Assembly: GCA_027493875.1 (NCBI GenBank)
Contig: JAOSJX010000025.1
Location: forward strand, 124,001 to 188,000
Direction of reading: 5' to 3'
From: Deltaproteobacteria bacterium
GTDB taxonomy: Bacteria; Lernaellota; Lernaellaia; JACKCT01
DNA: 64,000 nt
Under the pieces are notes generated by a model. The model saw nothing but the letters and a program-made list of their open reading frames with translations, did not search any database and was not told the DNA's origin. Below are positions 62,656 to 64,000 of this stretch, in pieces; the first letter of the stretch is position 1; every line of letters starts with the position of its first letter. The position numbers and the translations under genes are program-made.

Positions 62656-63348
62656 TCAATCGTCAAGCTGAAATCGGATCGGCTGGTAGCACCAAATGTC
62701 CTGCCCTTGGGACGGCGGGCTGTAGCGCCACTTCTTGACCGCCGTGAGGGCGGCCTGCTCGAAACCCATGCCCGGCGGTTCGGCGCGCGAGACGGTCGCC
62801 GACACGACGCGGCCGTCCGCGCCGATATGCACCTTGAGGACGACGCGCCCCTCCCGGCCCGACTTCTTGGCGAGCGTCGGATATTCCGGCGGCACCATGC
62901 GCAGCAGTTTCGGCGGCGCGGAAACCTTGATCGGCTCCTTGGGCCCGGAGTACGGCTTCACCTTCGAAGGATCGGTGAACTCGTCCTCCTGCGCCTTCAT
63001 CAACGTATTGCCGACGCGCACCGACACGCTGGAATCGTCCACCACCGATTCGTCGGTGACGCCGAAAATCGGCTTGGGCGGTTCTTTCGTTTCCACCTGC
63101 TTCTCGGTGTTCGGCGGCGGCACATCCTTCTTGGGCGGCGGAGTCGGCTTGGGGGTGGGCGCCGGGGTCGGCGCGGGCGTCGGCTCCGGCGGTTCGGTCA
63201 CCACCAGGCTTGCGAGATAGGATTCGGACACCGGCTTCGTGCCCATCTCCGTTGCCGCGGCCCACAGGCCCGCGTGCAGAATCACGGACGCGGCGATCGT
63301 GATTTGCAGGATGCGCGATTTTTTCGGCGGGCGGATTTCGATGTCCAT
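62656..63348 (-). CDS. TonB-family energy-transducing protein
   Basis: The intact 230-residue protein has one N-terminal helix (ILQITIAASVILHAGLWAA), a long Pro/Thr/Lys periplasmic linker (TPAPTPKPTPPPKK) and a C-terminal domain with RMVPPEYPTLAKKSGREGRV, VLKVHIGADGRVVSATV and ALTAVKKWRYSP, the TonB fold. It transmits proton-motive energy from ExbB-ExbD to outer-membrane receptors. It follows exbD by 4 bp and ends face to face with the MCE operon. Confidence 0.9.
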   Translation of the reverse strand: MDIEIRPPKKSRILQITIAASVILHAGLWAAATEMGTKPVSESYLASLVVTEPPEPTPAPTPAPTPKPTPPPKKDVPPPNTEKQVETKEPPKPIFGVTDESVVDDSSVSVRVGNTLMKAQEDEFTDPSKVKPYSGPKEPIKVSAPPKLLRMVPPEYPTLAKKSGREGRVVLKVHIGADGRVVSATVSRAEPPGMGFEQAALTAVKKWRYSPPSQGQDIWCYQPIRFQLDD

Positions 63349-63352
63349 GCGC

Positions 63353-63796
63353 TTACCCGCTTGAGGCCGCCTGCTCCATCTCTTCCACGCTGGCGGGGTC
63401 GATGTTGATGGCGAAGCGCTTGCACCCGTTACGGCGCACCAGATCCACAATCGCCACCACTTCCCCGTGACGCACGTTCTTATCCGCGGAAATCACCGCC
63501 TGAAGCTCCGGATCGTTTTCAAGGCGCTCCTTGAGCGACGCCTCGATGCCGGGCACGTCGGTTTCGACGCCGTCGAGATAGTATTTGCCCGACTCGGCGA
63601 TCACGATGGCGAAGTTGCGCGGTTCGGTGGTTTCGCCCGTCGCGGCCTTGGGCAACTCCACCTTGATCTGCGGCGAAACGATGAACGTGGCCGTCACCAT
63701 GAAGATGATGAGCAGCACGAGGATGATGTCGACGAGCGGCGTGACGTTGATCGCGGTGATCGGCTCGTCGTCGCCCGTCTGGCCGGAGGCGCCCAT
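63353..63796 (-). CDS. exbD: ExbD/TolR-type biopolymer transport protein
   Basis: The intact 147-residue protein has ITAINVTPLVDIILVLLIIFMV with the essential membrane Asp, then FAIVIAESGKYYLDG and LQAVISADKNVRHGEVVAIVDL, the ExbD/TolR periplasmic domain. With ExbB it forms the proton channel that powers TonB. It lies 3 bp after exbB and 4 bp before tonB. Confidence 0.93.
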   Translation of the reverse strand: MGASGQTGDDEPITAINVTPLVDIILVLLIIFMVTATFIVSPQIKVELPKAATGETTEPRNFAIVIAESGKYYLDGVETDVPGIEASLKERLENDPELQAVISADKNVRHGEVVAIVDLVRRNGCKRFAINIDPASVEEMEQAASSG

Positions 63797-63799
63797 GCG

Positions 63800-64000
63800 T
63801 TACTCCGCCTTCGCCAAGGCTTCGGCGGACAGGTCCGCCCCGCCGTTCGCGGGGCGGCTGGCGAAGGCCATGACGATATTGGACGTGGCCTGCGCGTCGT
63901 CGGACAAGCCCTTGAGCTGCGCCTTGAAGTAGTTGAAGAAAATCACCGCGGGGATCGCGACGAACAGCCCGACCGCCGTGGCGACGAGCGCCTCGGAAAT
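63800..64000 (-). CDS. exbB: ExbB/TolQ proton-channel protein (partial, C-terminus)
   Basis: Only the last 66 residues are in the window. [25 protein letters not shown] is the third membrane helix of ExbB/TolQ/MotA proteins, with the conserved Thr and Pro. The final 20 or so residues ([20 protein letters not shown]) are encoded by a palindromic repeat and do not look like a normal ExbB tail. The gene starts the exbB-exbD-tonB unit. Confidence 0.88.
   Translation of the reverse strand: MSEALVATAVGLFVAIPAVIFFNYFKAQLKGLSDDAQATSNIVMAFASRPANGGADLSAEALAKAE
63807..63868. repeat. Nested palindromic repeat inside the end of exbB
   Basis: GCCTTCGCCA and TGGCGAAGGC bound 62 bp that contain two further hairpins, GGCGGAC-AG-GTCCGCC and CCGCCCCGC-type around GTTCG. 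On the plus strand it could be read [10 protein letters not shown], a motif I recall as a widespread repeat product in metagenomic genomes. It is in frame with exbB and supplies its C-terminal residues. Confidence 0.6.

Overview
The window is very GC-rich, almost fully coding, and Gram-negative in character: it carries MCE/Mla phospholipid transport, TonB-ExbD-ExbB, an outer-membrane beta-barrel, SurA-type chaperones and many lipoproteins. The mix of an AgmX/PglI-type C-terminal domain, beta-propeller lipoproteins, gingipain-like peptidase with fibronectin repeats and poly-aspartate linkers after lipoboxes fits a deltaproteobacterial or related candidate lineage (Myxococcota or Lernaellota type). 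That placement is inference from gene content, not from a marker tree.

Layout. 1-3923 (minus): an adenylate-forming ligase fragment, a VapB-like antitoxin, a metallophosphoesterase, an oligopeptide-binding lipoprotein and an anchored unknown. 3999-11114 (mostly plus): dapA, a poly-Asp secreted protein, a quinone oxidoreductase (minus), then a coupled trio of pseudokinase/AgmX protein, TPR lipoprotein and DUF3108 protein. 11203-20571 (minus): beta-barrel, lytic transglycosylase, PAP2 phosphatase, pdxA, two parvulin chaperones, an AbiE-type toxin-antitoxin whose toxin is a relic, an M24 peptidase and a PAS histidine kinase. 20875-24812 (plus): fadI-fadJ beta-oxidation operon and a small tautomerase-like protein. 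24820-29848: ECF sigma factor with an anti-sigma/PrcB fusion, a Pro-rich membrane protein, a 186-bp TIR-bounded element, a broken DUF3800 gene and nadA. 30106-42301: a surface-modification island with a propeller lipoprotein, two membrane sulfatase-superfamily enzymes, four anchored SGNH hydrolases and a C25 peptidase, in two convergent operons. 43171-46624: an IS3-family element, a beta-helix lipoprotein and repeat-rich spacer. 46625-53839: S1C protease, MMPL transporter, yjbQ, MORN lipoprotein, then a redoxin-like protein with an ABC exporter. 53840-55679: putative oriC and dnaA. 55783-57550: three related Cys-rich acidic lipoproteins and a CDP-alcohol phosphatidyltransferase. 57694-62647: MCE transport operon (STAS-MlaE, MlaF, MlaD, auxiliary lipoprotein) with a methyltransferase and a lipid-kinase-like protein. 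62656-64000 (minus): TonB, ExbD, ExbB.

About half of the genes, including dnaA, dapA and fadJ, are split by single-base indels, often in short homopolymers. I treat these as probable sequence errors and give the full span of each gene across the shifts. Start sites are often fixed by GTGA or ATGA overlaps with the upstream gene. I saw no rRNA, tRNA or CRISPR array.
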